Positions 5,666 through 13,391 of a stretch of DNA of 13,587 nucleotides are shown here, one piece after another. The position numbers were made by a program, and so were the translations under genes. Within the stretch, counting starts at the first letter, position 1; each line of letters opens with the position of its first letter. Origin of the DNA: Acinetobacter sp. UBA6641 (lineage in GTDB: Bacteria; Pseudomonadota; Gammaproteobacteria; Pseudomonadales; Moraxellaceae); NCBI GenBank assembly GCA_002455755.1, contig DKLL01000004.1, positions 1 to 13,587 of the forward strand. Reading direction: 5' to 3'. The notes beneath the pieces were generated by a model. It was not told the origin of the DNA. It worked only from the letters and a program-made list of their open reading frames with translations, and searched no databases.

Positions 5666-7267
5666 ATGACTACATACCAAACAGCGATTGATGCAATCCG
5701 CGAATTAAAAGCGAAATTCGGCAACACTTGGGCAGACATCAGTGCTGAAGATGCTGCACGTATGCAAATGCAAAACCGTTTTAAAACCGGTTTAGACATT
5801 GCTAAATATACAGCTGCGATTATGCGTCGTGATATGGCTGCTTATGATGCTGACTCTAGCAAATACACTCAATCTTTGGGTTGCTGGCACGGTTTCATCG
5901 CACAACAAAAAATGATTGCGAACAAAAAATACTTCGGTACGACTGAACGCCGTTATATCTACCTTTCTGGCTGGATGGTTGCTGCACTTCGTTCAGAATT
6001 CGGTCCACTTCCTGACCAATCTATGCACGAAAAAACGTCTGTACCTGCATTGATCGAAGAAATCTACACATTCTTACGTCAAGCTGACGCGAAAGAACTT
6101 AACGACTTGTTCCGTGCGCTTAAAAAAGCTCAAGAAGCGGGCGACACTGCTAAAGCTGCTGAAATCACTGCACAAATCGACGGTTTCCAAACTCACGTTG
6201 TGCCAATTATTGCGGACATCGACGCTGGTTTCGGTAACGAAGAAGCGACTTACTTACTAGCTAAGAAAATGATCGAAGCGGGTGCTTGTGCACTACAAAT
6301 CGAAAACCAGGTTTCTGACGCTAAACAATGTGGTCACCAAGCTGGTAAAGTAACAGTTCCACACGAAGACTTCATCGCGAAAATCCACGCACTTCGCTAT
6401 GCATTCCTGGAAATGGGTCTTGACGACGGTATCATCGTTGCACGTACTGACTCTGAAGGCGCTGACTTGACTCAAAAAATCCCAGTGGTTAAAGAGCCAG
6501 GCGACATCGCTTCTCAATACATCAGCTACTTAGACACTCAAGAAATTGACATCTCTGAAGCAACTGAAGACGAAATCCTGATCAAACGTGATGGTAAACT
6601 TCACCGTCCTAAACGTCTTGCTTCTGGTTTGTACCAGTTCCGTGAAGGTACTCAAATCGACCGCGTTGTACTTGACTGTGTAACTAGCCTTCAAAACGGT
6701 GCTGACCTGCTTTGGATCGAAACTGCGACTCCAAACGTAGCTGAAATCGCTCACATGGTTAACCGTGTTAAAGAAGTTGTTCCAAATGCGAAACTTGTTT
6801 ATAACAACTCTCCATCGTTCAACTGGACTTTAAACTTCCGTCAACAAGCGTATGACCGTTGGGTTGCTGAAGGTAAAGACGTATCTGCTTACGACCGCGC
6901 TAAACTAATGAGCGCTGAGTACGACAACACTGAATTAGCTGCTGAAGCTGACGAAAAAGTTCGTACATTCCAGGCAGATGCTTCTCGTGAAGCAGGTGTA
7001 TTCCACCACTTGATCACTTTGCCTACTTACCACACAGCTGCTCTTTCTACTCACGAGCTTGCTCAAGGTTACTTCGGTTCTGAAGGTATGTTGGCTTATG
7101 TTGCTGGCGTACAACGTAAAGAAATCCGCGGTGGTATCGCATGTGTTAAACACCAGGCAATGGCTGGTTCTGACATCGGTGACGACCACAAAGAAATCTT
7201 CGCTGGTGACAACGCGCTTAAAGCGGGTGACGATGCGAAAAACACAATGAACCAATTCTCTGCATAA
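5666..7267 (+). CDS. aceA: Isocitrate lyase (long form)
   Basis: Isocitrate lyase splits isocitrate into glyoxylate and succinate. With malate synthase it forms the glyoxylate shunt, needed for growth on acetate, fatty acids and similar two-carbon sources. The 533-residue length fits the long form of Pseudomonas and Acinetobacter (E. coli AceA is about 434). Visible motifs are SGWMVAA (101-107), the metal-binding ADIDAGFG (183-190), the catalytic loop KQCGH (220-224, Cys222), and NSPSFNW (381-387). The family signature is usually KKCGH or KRCGH; Gln at the second position is, from memory, normal in the long form. ATG 5666 has AGGA at 5655-5658. Codon use is strongly biased (CGT, GGT, TTC, AAC, ATC, GAC), unlike the neighbours, which suggests high expression. 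It is monocistronic, ending in a strong terminator. No malate synthase gene is in the window. Confidence 0.97.
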   Translation: MTTYQTAIDAIRELKAKFGNTWADISAEDAARMQMQNRFKTGLDIAKYTAAIMRRDMAAYDADSSKYTQSLGCWHGFIAQQKMIANKKYFGTTERRYIYLSGWMVAALRSEFGPLPDQSMHEKTSVPALIEEIYTFLRQADAKELNDLFRALKKAQEAGDTAKAAEITAQIDGFQTHVVPIIADIDAGFGNEEATYLLAKKMIEAGACALQIENQVSDAKQCGHQAGKVTVPHEDFIAKIHALRYAFLEMGLDDGIIVARTDSEGADLTQKIPVVKEPGDIASQYISYLDTQEIDISEATEDEILIKRDGKLHRPKRLASGLYQFREGTQIDRVVLDCVTSLQNGADLLWIETATPNVAEIAHMVNRVKEVVPNAKLVYNNSPSFNWTLNFRQQAYDRWVAEGKDVSAYDRAKLMSAEYDNTELAAEADEKVRTFQADASREAGVFHHLITLPTYHTAALSTHELAQGYFGSEGMLAYVAGVQRKEIRGGIACVKHQAMAGSDIGDDHKEIFAGDNALKAGDDAKNTMNQFSA

Positions 7268-7283
7268 GCACTGAACTGATTCG

Positions 7284-7312
7284 AAAAAACCCTGCGCGAG
7301 CAGGGTTTTTTT
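7284..7312. terminator. Bidirectional terminator between aceA and dgkA
   Basis: CCCTGC (7290-7295) and GCAGGG (7300-7305) form a 6-bp GC-rich stem with a GCGA tetraloop. Six A's lie before it and seven T's after it, extending the stem and giving a U-tract on both strands. It begins 16 bases after the aceA stop and can also end leftward transcripts from dgkA. Confidence 0.93.
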
Positions 7313-7339
7313 ACGCTTTAAAATTTAAAATGGGATATA

Positions 7340-7369
7340 AAAAAGTACCTGTGAAAAGTGGGACTTTTT
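7340..7369. terminator. Second terminator, mainly for dgkA
   Basis: AAAAAGTACC (7340-7349) and GGGACTTTTT (7360-7369) pair with a single A-G mismatch around a 10-base loop. Read leftward the stem is followed by a run of T's, so it fits as the first terminator met by dgkA transcripts. It could also catch plus-strand read-through from aceA. Confidence 0.7.
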
Positions 7370-7398
7370 CAAGCTATACGATTGATGCAATAAAATAA

Positions 7399-7773
7399 TT
7401 ACTTAAGCAAAATAATCAGCCAAACAAAAAAGATCATGCCAAGCGCGACAAACTGCGCAGCACTTCCCATATCTTTGGCGTTTTTTGAAAGTGGATGCTT
7501 TTCTAAAGAAATACGATCAACCACGGCTTCAATCGCCGAATTAAATAATTCTACAATTAAAGCCAGTAAACAGACCGCAACTATGAGGGCGTGTTCAACC
7601 GCAGTAAGCTCCAGAAAAAAACTGCTAGGAATAAGTATGGTATTAAGCAATAGGACTTGACGAAAAGCGGCTTCATGATTAAATGCCGCCTTAAAACCAG
7701 CAAGTGAATACTGTGTAGCATTGCATACCCGTTTAAAACCTGTCTTGCCCTTAAAAGGAGAATAAGAGTTCAT
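7399..7773 (-). CDS. dgkA: Diacylglycerol kinase, bacterial DgkA type
   Basis: DgkA is a small trimeric inner-membrane kinase. It converts diacylglycerol to phosphatidic acid with ATP, recycling lipid left from envelope glycan synthesis. The 124 residues match the usual length (E. coli 122). Characteristic parts are NEAAFRQ (32-38), the active-site stretch VELFNSAIEAVVDRI (74-88) and AKDMGSAAQ (99-107). By position, Glu82 corresponds to the E. coli catalytic Glu76, Glu75 to Glu69, Asn78 to Asn72 and Asp101 to Asp95. Membrane helices lie at about 38-55, 60-80 and 104-123, after an amphipathic N-terminal region. No strong Shine-Dalgarno is seen before the ATG at 7773. The gene is convergent with aceA and divergent from the RND gene. 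Confidence 0.95.
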   Translation of the reverse strand: MNSYSPFKGKTGFKRVCNATQYSLAGFKAAFNHEAAFRQVLLLNTILIPSSFFLELTAVEHALIVAVCLLALIVELFNSAIEAVVDRISLEKHPLSKNAKDMGSAAQFVALGMIFFVWLIILLK

Positions 7774-7793
7774 TGCACATATACATTGAAGAA

Positions 7794-7822
7794 TTTATGC
7801 CATCATATTCACTATTGCTTAA
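7794..7822 (-). promoter_or_regulatory. Candidate dgkA promoter
   Basis: Read leftward, TTAAGC (7817-7822) is followed after 17 bases by CATAAA (7794-7799). A TGG directly before the -10 gives an extended -10 character. The -35 match is only three of six, so the extended -10 would have to carry recognition. The position, about 20 bases before the start codon, implies a very short leader. Confidence 0.35.
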
Positions 7823-8003
7823 TTCAAAATTAATTAACTCAATTTAATTAAGAGATTTACATAAAAAAGTAAAAACTATCTGTAAGGAGCAAAATTTGCT
7901 CGCTGTAATGATTGCATAAAAAAATCTCCTTCATATTTTCTCCTTATTTAAGGCAAAGTCTGATTTTTCTGTTAAATATGATTGGCTTTTATACTTCTGT
8001 CAT

Positions 8004-8018
8004 TGATTATCAATATCA
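8004..8018. promoter_or_regulatory. Fur-like 7-1-7 palindrome upstream of the RND gene
   Basis: TGATTATCAATATCA matches the 7-1-7 Fur box TGATAATNATTATCA at every fixed position but two. It also contains the perfect inverted repeat ATTGAT-T-ATCAAT (8002-8014). It overlaps a possible -10 GATTAT (8005-8010), which sits 17 bases after TTGGCT (7982-7987), where a repressor would block RNA polymerase. A/T-rich DNA gives chance matches, so iron control is a hypothesis. Confidence 0.35.
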
Positions 8019-8080
8019 AATAAATCATTTTAAGTATTCAATGATTGAGCTGAATTTTTTATACCTTACATGAAGTGACC

Positions 8081-8084
8081 AGGA
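8081..8084 (+). promoter_or_regulatory. Closely spaced Shine-Dalgarno of the RND gene
   Basis: AGGA is separated from the ATG at 8088 by only three bases, well below the usual five to nine. The start itself is secure, because MLSRFFIHRPIFA is the standard N-terminus of HAE1 permeases. The weaker GAAG/GTGA region at 8072-8078 may help. Translation may be inefficient. Confidence 0.45.
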
Positions 8085-8087
8085 CAT

Positions 8088-11000
8088 ATGTTGTCTAGAT
8101 TTTTTATTCATCGACCGATTTTTGCAGGTGTTTTAGCCATCATCTTGATGGCTTTTGGTGTGTTTGCAACGTTGAATTTACCTGTAGAGCGCTTTCCTGA
8201 CATCGCACCGCCACGTATTAGTGTAAGTGCCAGCTATAATGGTGCTTCAGCAGAAACGGTTGAAGAAAGTGTCACTCAGGTTCTGGAACAGCAAATTAAA
8301 GGCATTGATCATCTGCTGTACTTTAGTTCCAGCAGCGATTCATCTGGTCGCAGCCGCATTAATATCAGTTTTGAAAATGGTACCGATCCAGATACGGCGC
8401 AAGTTCAGGTACAAAATGCGATTAATGGTGTGCTGAACCGCTTACCGGATGATGTACAACGTCAGGGGGTCAATGTATTCAAGTCACTGGGTGATACGCA
8501 TATGGTTATTGGCCTGTATGATGCCTCGGGTAAAAGTGACAGCATTGCCTTGTCCGATTATATGCAGACCCATCTGGAAGAAGATCTGGCACGTATAGAC
8601 GGCATTGGTGAGGTGGATGTCTTTGGTTCGCAATATGCGATGCGTATCTGGCTGAACCCGTTAAAATTAAAACAATACAATTTAATACCAAGTGATATCC
8701 GCGCTGCGGTTGAAGCTCAAAATACCCAAGTCGCAGCAGGGGCGGTGGGTGATTTACCTACAGTGGAAGACCAGTATCTAAATGCCAAGGTCACTTCAGG
8801 CTCACGTTTAAAAACAGTGCCAGAATTTGAAGATATCATTGTCAAATCTGCGCGTGATGGCAGTTTCATCTATCTAAAAGATGTCGCCCGGGTTGAACTG
8901 GGTGCAGAAAATTATCAATCCATGAACACCATTAACGGCTTTCCTTCTGCCGGGATGGGGATTTCGCTGGCTTCAGGTGCCAATGCCTTGGCGACTTCAG
9001 CACTGATTCAAGCTGAAGTGGATCAGATTTCGAAGCAGCTTCCTGAAGGCTATAAACTGGTTTATCCACGTGATAATACGCCATTTGTCAAAGAATCCAT
9101 CAAGGAGGTGGTGAAAACCCTGGTCGAAGCCGTGTTGCTGGTGATTGTGGTAATGTTCCTGTTTTTGCAAAACTGGCGCGCAACTCTGATTCCTGCGGTT
9201 ACTGTACCTGTGGTATTGCTGGGTACGATGGCAGTCTTGTATGTACTCGGATTGAGTATTAATACGTTGACCTTGTTTGCTTTGGTTCTGGCCATCGGCT
9301 TGCTGGTAGATGATGCCATTGTGGTGGTGGAAAATATTGAGCGGCTGATGCATGAGAAAAATTTGACGGCTCAAGAGGCATCGCTGGAATCCATGCAGGA
9401 AATTAGTGGGGCATTGGTCGGGATTACCCTGGTTCTGACAGCCGTATTTATTCCCATGGCATTTTTTGGCGGTTCAACCGGGGTCATTTACCGCCAGTTT
9501 TCCATTACCTTGGTTGCAGCCATGGCTTTATCGCTGGCTGTGGCCCTGATTTTAACGCCTGCCTTATGTGCCCTGATTTTAAAACCCAATCCGGAACCTG
9601 CCCGATGGGCGGTCTGGTTTAATCAAAAACTGGATGGCTTAAAACATGGTTATTTAAAATTATCCACGCTTAGCCTAGAGCATAAGGGGATTTTCCTCGT
9701 CATTTTTGCTGCACTGATCAGTGTTTTTGCGCTGTTCTATCGTGCCTTGCCGACCAGTTTTATTCCCAGTGAAGATCAGGGAATTCTCAATGTACAGTTT
9801 AAACTGGTGGATGGCGCACCGATGTCGAAAAGCCGTGAGATTGGCGAACAGATTCGCCAGTATTTTCTGAACAATGAAAAAGATAATGTAAATCTGGTGA
9901 TGGTGCGTTATGGACGTAATTTTTCAGGCACAGGACAAAATTTGGGTCAGGGTTTTATTGCCTTAAAACCTTGGGATGAGCGTTCTGGCGATGAAAACTC
10001 GGCACAAGCCATTCGGGAACGTGCTTTAAAGCATTTTAAAAACAATCCGAATGCACAAATTAATGTGACGATGCCTGCTTCGGTCAGTGGTTTAGGTCAA
10101 ACTGACGGGCTGGATTTCTGGATTCGAGATATCAATGGCCAAGGTCGTGCCTATCTGGATAGCCAGTTCAAGCAACTACAGCAACAGGCAAAACAATATT
10201 CCAGTTTCGAAAATCTGGATAAGCGTTCAAACCCTGATAAAGCGGGACTGAAGGTCAATATTGACCAGAAACTGGCGATGGCCAATGGTCTGTCGCAAAC
10301 AGCCATTAACAGTACTTTGGCGAGTGCATGGGGCGGCAGTTATATCAATGATTTTATCGATCGAGGCCGGATTAAACGGGTGATGATGCAGGGCGATGCT
10401 GAATTTCGTTCCAAACCTGAAGATCTGCAATACTGGTATGTGCGTAATGACTTAAACCAGATGGTGTCGTTTAGCAATTTTGCCAATGTCAGCTGGAGTG
10501 GCGGGCCGGATGTGGTCAATCGTTATATGGGCTATACCGCCTTGCAAATGGAAGCAGATACCGCCAAAGGTGTCAGTTCCGGTGTTGCAATGCAGGAGGT
10601 TGAGCAGCTGGTGGCACAGCACCCGGGGATAGACGTGGCATGGAGCGGTTTGTCCTATGAAGAAAAACGCTCGAGTAATCAGGCCGTATTGCTGTATGTG
10701 CTGTCAATCGGTTTTATTTTCCTGTGTCTGGCCGCACTGTATGAAAGCTGGTCTATCCCTACGGCAGTATTAAGTGCCATTCCTTTGGGAATTGGCGGCA
10801 ATATCCTGTTTAGCTATTTGGCCGGTTTTCCAAACGACATTTATTTCCAGATTGCCTTACTGACCACGATTGGCTTGTCCTGTAAAAATGCCATTTTGAT
10901 TGTCGAGTTTGCCTCACTGGCAGAGCAGCAAGGTCGTAGTGTAATTGAAGCTGCGCTGGAAGGGGCAAGTCTGCGTTTACGCCCGATTCTGATGACTTCA

Positions 11001-11183
11001 CTGGCTTTTGCTGCAGGGGTGATTCCACTGGTATTTGCTTTTGGTGCGGGTGCTGCCAGTCGTCAGGAAATTGGGGTGAGTGTTTTAGGTGGTGTGATTT
11101 TCGCGACCATTTTGGTGCTAATTTTTATTCCCTTCATGTATGTGCTGATTCGAACGCTGTTGAAAACCAAAACCCGGGTATAA
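8088..11183 (+). CDS. HAE1-family RND multidrug efflux permease (AcrB-like), orphan
   Basis: RND permeases are trimeric inner-membrane proton antiporters that pump drugs and other amphiphiles out through a periplasmic adaptor and an outer-membrane channel. The 1031 residues are close to AcrB (1049). Visible parts are TM1 (10-28), the N-terminal porter/docking region (30-330), TM2-6 (about 340-500) with the proton-relay pair Asp408-Asp409 in LLVDDAIVVVENIER, TM7 (about 535-553), and the second porter half with the switch-loop-like YGRNFSGTGQNLGQGF (608-623). TM8-12 (866-1025) carry Lys933 (GLSCKNAILIVEF) and Thr970 (RPILMTSLAF). All relay residues are present, so it should be active. No adaptor or channel gene adjoins it, so it must borrow an adaptor encoded elsewhere. 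I cannot assign it to a named pump such as AdeB or AdeJ. Confidence 0.93.
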   Translation: MLSRFFIHRPIFAGVLAIILMAFGVFATLNLPVERFPDIAPPRISVSASYNGASAETVEESVTQVLEQQIKGIDHLLYFSSSSDSSGRSRINISFENGTDPDTAQVQVQNAINGVLNRLPDDVQRQGVNVFKSLGDTHMVIGLYDASGKSDSIALSDYMQTHLEEDLARIDGIGEVDVFGSQYAMRIWLNPLKLKQYNLIPSDIRAAVEAQNTQVAAGAVGDLPTVEDQYLNAKVTSGSRLKTVPEFEDIIVKSARDGSFIYLKDVARVELGAENYQSMNTINGFPSAGMGISLASGANALATSALIQAEVDQISKQLPEGYKLVYPRDNTPFVKESIKEVVKTLVEAVLLVIVVMFLFLQNWRATLIPAVTVPVVLLGTMAVLYVLGLSINTLTLFALVLAIGLLVDDAIVVVENIERLMHEKNLTAQEASLESMQEISGALVGITLVLTAVFIPMAFFGGSTGVIYRQFSITLVAAMALSLAVALILTPALCALILKPNPEPARWAVWFNQKLDGLKHGYLKLSTLSLEHKGIFLVIFAALISVFALFYRALPTSFIPSEDQGILNVQFKLVDGAPMSKSREIGEQIRQYFLNNEKDNVNLVMVRYGRNFSGTGQNLGQGFIALKPWDERSGDENSAQAIRERALKHFKNNPNAQINVTMPASVSGLGQTDGLDFWIRDINGQGRAYLDSQFKQLQQQAKQYSSFENLDKRSNPDKAGLKVNIDQKLAMANGLSQTAINSTLASAWGGSYINDFIDRGRIKRVMMQGDAEFRSKPEDLQYWYVRNDLNQMVSFSNFANVSWSGGPDVVNRYMGYTALQMEADTAKGVSSGVAMQEVEQLVAQHPGIDVAWSGLSYEEKRSSNQAVLLYVLSIGFIFLCLAALYESWSIPTAVLSAIPLGIGGNILFSYLAGFPNDIYFQIALLTTIGLSCKNAILIVEFASLAEQQGRSVIEAALEGASLRLRPILMTSLAFAAGVIPLVFAFGAGAASRQEIGVSVLGGVIFATILVLIFIPFMYVLIRTLLKTKTRV

Positions 11184-11197
11184 CCTGAATTCAATTC

Positions 11198-11240
11198 AAC
11201 CACTCAATACACTTGCAGCAAAAGGGCTTATTGAGTGGTT
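11198..11240 (+). repeat. Perfect 12-bp inverted repeat after the RND gene
   Basis: AACCACTCAATA (11198-11209) and TATTGAGTGGTT (11229-11240) are exact complements around a 19-base loop, starting 15 bases after the RND stop. The stem should be stable, but no U-tract follows on either strand, so it is not a standard intrinsic terminator. It may protect the 3' end of the mRNA, pause polymerase, or be a protein-binding site. The following 180 bases up to the next gene show nothing else. Confidence 0.6.
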
Positions 11241-11420
11241 CTGAGAATGGAACAGGTTAATGAAGCAGTTCAGGCAAGATCAATCTCTTCATCCGTTCAG
11301 CATGTAATGGGATGGGTAGTGTGATTCACGTTCACTTGTTAATTATATCCATACACTTCAAACCATGCAGATATGATGTAATCTCAATCAGTTAGATGAA
11401 TCATTTCTTTGGAAAAAGCG

Positions 11421-12008
11421 ATGTCCGAACAGCAACAAAAACTTAGCCAGCAAGAAGTCGTACGTTTGGAGCGCGATTTAGCTAAATTCGCTAATATGAT
11501 GGACTCGGTGGTACGCATACCCTTTACCAGACAGGGTATCGGCGCAGATGCTGCTTTAAGTACCATTCCTGTCGCGGGTGATGTAGCGGGCTTTGTTTTG
11601 ACCTGTTATGCCATTTATAAAGCCAAGCAGATTGGTGTGCCGCAGAGCAAGCTGAATCCTGTCATGAAACTGGCCATGATGGATGCAGTAGTCGGTTTTA
11701 TTCCCGTGGCTGGAACGGTTTTTGACATTTTTATACGTCCAAGCCGAAAAGCCTTAGCAATTGTGCATGAGCATATTCGAGAAGAATACCAGATTCGCAG
11801 TGATGTACATGTAGTGCATCCTTTTTTGCATGAAAGTCTGGAACGTAGACAGCAGAGCTCAGCCTTCTGGCGAAATCCGGTTGTAGTCTGGATCTGGTTG
11901 CATCTTCCGGACTTGCTGGGGGTTATTTTTATCATTTTACTGGTCATTGCCATGTGGTTGGGGTTGAGCTGGTTATGGCAATGGTTTCAGGCTATGAATG
12001 CTTTTTGA
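11421..12008 (+). CDS. DUF4112 membrane protein
   Basis: I chose the ATG at 11421 (195 residues) over an in-frame TTG at 11409. GGA at 11411-11413 gives a normal 7-base spacing to the ATG. The DUF4112 domain is recognisable from about residue 38 to 118, with its two similar hydrophobic repeats: ALSTIPVAGDVAGFVLTCYAIYKA (45-68) and MMDAVVGFIPVAGTVFDIF (86-104), each containing I-P-V-A-G. A third, strongly hydrophobic Trp-rich helix lies at about 163-188. The family has no established function. It follows the RND gene on the same strand but 237 bases away, beyond a long inverted repeat, so co-transcription is doubtful. Downstream is a broken gene on the same strand. Confidence 0.82.
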   Translation: MSEQQQKLSQQEVVRLERDLAKFANMMDSVVRIPFTRQGIGADAALSTIPVAGDVAGFVLTCYAIYKAKQIGVPQSKLNPVMKLAMMDAVVGFIPVAGTVFDIFIRPSRKALAIVHEHIREEYQIRSDVHVVHPFLHESLERRQQSSAFWRNPVVVWIWLHLPDLLGVIFIILLVIAMWLGLSWLWQWFQAMNAF

Positions 12009-12016
12009 ATTTTTTA

Positions 12017-12372
12017 ATGGATAACACCCATAGGTTATGTTGCTGCAAACTTACCGGCAATCAATGTTGAAGATACCTACGATTTTTATCGCTTGCTCGG
12101 TTATCAATGTTTGGATCCATCAAAAGAATGGCTGATTCTAAAGCGGGTCAGTTTGAGTTTAGAGTTTTTTCATTATCCCGAGCAAGATCCTGAAACCGTC
12201 TGGGAGAGTGCGTGTATTCATGTTCAGGATTTGGCGGTACTTTATCGTTGGCAGGGTTTAAATTGACCGGCATTTGCCCCAGCGCGAATTACCGAGATAG
12301 AGCATGTGACTAAAATAGAGATGTTCTGGGTGATGCAACGGCAGCCTATTACGCTGTATTCAACAGCACTAA
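12017..12372 (+). pseudogene. Broken VOC-fold (bleomycin-resistance-like) gene
   Basis: One frame (12021-12263) reads as the body of a small VOC/glyoxalase-fold protein of the bleomycin-binding type. It includes NLPAINVEDTYDFYRLLGY, KEWLILKR, LSLEFFHYPEQDPETVWES and CIHVQDLAVLYRWQGLN. Such proteins are dimers of about 120 residues that bind bleomycin-like drugs or small substrates. Three lesions are visible. First, the only suitable ATG (12017) is out of frame with the body, and the frame has an upstream TAA at 12015. Second, TGA at 12264-12266 interrupts it, where TGG (Trp) would fit; the same frame then continues with PAFAPARITEIEHVTKIEMFWV. Third, a frame change near 12330-12334 moves the C-terminus NGSLLRCIQQH into another frame ending at TAA 12370-12372. 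The decay is recent, because residues remain well readable. Family assignment is from memory of homologues. Confidence 0.8.
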
Positions 12373-12397
12373 AAAAGCCTCCATATGGCGACTTTTT
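12372..12397. terminator. Imperfect bidirectional terminator between the VOC pseudogene and htpX
   Basis: AAAAAG..CC..CCATATGG..CTTTTT forms a hairpin around the perfect palindrome CCATATGG (12380-12387), flanked by A- and T-tracts. GCCT on one side against CGAC on the other leaves two mismatches in the middle of the stem. Read leftward, it lies about 25 bases after the htpX stop and ends in six T's. It also overlaps the end of the pseudogene. Confidence 0.6.
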
Positions 12398-12422
12398 GGT
12401 ATTCAATTTAATCAAACCAATA

Positions 12423-13328
12423 TTATGGACAGTTTAATTGTTGTAATGCAGCCACACGTTGTTCAATTGTAGGATGGGTCTGGAACAAAGCAGCCAGGCT
12501 AAAGCCTTGTTCTCTACCTTCTGCAATTGCAAAGGCTTTCATTTCTTTTGGCATTTGATCAGGTAGCTCCGATTCTGCCTGTAAGCGCAGTAATGCAGAA
12601 ATCATGGCCTGTTTACCCGCTAAACGTGCACCTGCTTCATCGGCACGGTATTCACGGTAGCGCGAGAACCACATCACAATGGCAGAGGCCAGAATACCAA
12701 ACACAATATCCAGAACAATGGTAATGGCAAAATAAGCCAGACCTGGTGCTTCGCCGTCTTCGCGACCAAATACGTTACGGTCAATAAAGTCACCTACCAC
12801 ACGTGCAAAGAACATCACGAACGCGTTGACCACACCCTGTACCAGTGCAAGTGTTACCATATCACCATTGGCAACGTGACCAATTTCATGCGCCAATACC
12901 GCACGAAGTTCGTCTTTATTCATACGTTCAAGCAAACCTGTTGAAACAGCAACTAAGGCATCGTTTTTATTCCAACCTGTCGCGAAAGCATTTGACTGAT
13001 AAGAAGGGAATATACCCACTTCTGGCATCTTGATGCCGGCACGTTGAGATAACTGTGCAATTTCTTGTAACAACCATGCTTCTGCTTGATTACGAGGCGC
13101 ATTCGGGTCAATTAATTCTGTCCCGGTAGATTTTTTTGCCATCCATTTCGACATAAATAGCGAAATGAGAGAGCCAACCATACCAAAGACAAAACAGATC
13201 ACCAGTAAGTTGCCTAGATTTAAGCCACCCGCGCCATGGTAACTACCGACACCGAAGAGTGACAAAATAATGCCAGCTACTACCAGTACCGCGAGGTTGG
13301 TTAGCAAGAACAAACCAATCCGCATCAT
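12423..13328 (-). CDS. htpX: HtpX membrane zinc metalloprotease (M48B)
   Basis: HtpX degrades misfolded or damaged inner-membrane proteins, overlapping in role with FtsH. The 301 residues match the usual length (E. coli 293). Two N-terminal membrane helices (about 3-25 and 38-60) precede the protease domain. The zinc motif is HEIGH (147-151, with Glu148 catalytic), and the third ligand is Glu226 in EYRADEAGA. Two more hydrophobic stretches at 158-178 and 197-220 flank it. The C-terminal TSHP-like motif is present as [13 protein letters not shown] (283-295). Two adjacent ATGs (13328 and 13325) are possible. AGAGGA (complement of 13337-13342) gives 8 bases to the first. A candidate heat-shock promoter lies upstream. 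Confidence 0.96.
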   Translation of the reverse strand: MMRIGLFLLTNLAVLVVAGIILSLFGVGSYHGAGGLNLGNLLVICFVFGMVGSLISLFMSKWMAKKSTGTELIDPNAPRNQAEAWLLQEIAQLSQRAGIKMPEVGIFPSYQSNAFATGWNKNDALVAVSTGLLERMNKDELRAVLAHEIGHVANGDMVTLALVQGVVNAFVMFFARVVGDFIDRNVFGREDGEAPGLAYFAITIVLDIVFGILASAIVMWFSRYREYRADEAGARLAGKQAMISALLRLQAESELPDQMPKEMKAFAIAEGREQGFSLAALFQTHPTIEQRVAALQQLNCP

Positions 13329-13360
13329 TGAGAAAATCCTCTTATAATAAAAAAATAATC

Positions 13361-13374
13361 TGATTTATAAATCA
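13361..13374. repeat. Perfect 14-base palindrome in the htpX leader
   Basis: TGATTTATAAATCA is self-complementary. It lies between the candidate heat-shock promoter and the htpX Shine-Dalgarno, so it could be an operator or a small leader hairpin. The A/T-rich composition makes a chance occurrence possible. Confidence 0.35.
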
Positions 13375-13391
13375 AAAAATCATCTCAGTAA

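Larger units (their letters stand above)
7774..8087. promoter_or_regulatory. Divergent control region between dgkA and the RND gene
   Basis: No gene is visible in this 314-base gap. It holds a candidate dgkA promoter (7794-7822, -) and a Fur-like palindrome overlapping a possible RND promoter (8004-8018). It also has a perfect 7-bp inverted repeat, GAGCAAA/TTTGCTC (7887-7901), with a single central base, which could be an operator. The rest is A/T-rich sequence without recognisable structure. Confidence 0.5.

Noticed and set aside
6293..7255. Several antisense frames of 74-106 codons within aceA
   Set aside because: They mirror the strong codon bias of aceA on the other strand and have low-quality composition and no start signals.
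8997..9374. Antisense 125- and 85-codon frames within the RND gene
   Set aside because: They are rich in His, Gln and Asn from reading hydrophobic codons backwards. The sense frame is clearly a conserved permease.
11409..11420. TTG at 11409 as the start of the DUF4112 gene
   Set aside because: The ATG at 11421 is in frame, has GGA seven bases upstream, and begins a normal N-terminus. The TTG would overlap that ribosome site.
12017..12114. ATG at 12017 as a start of a working gene
   Set aside because: Its frame stops after a few codons (TGA near 12068) and does not enter the VOC-like frame, so it only marks the old start region of the pseudogene.
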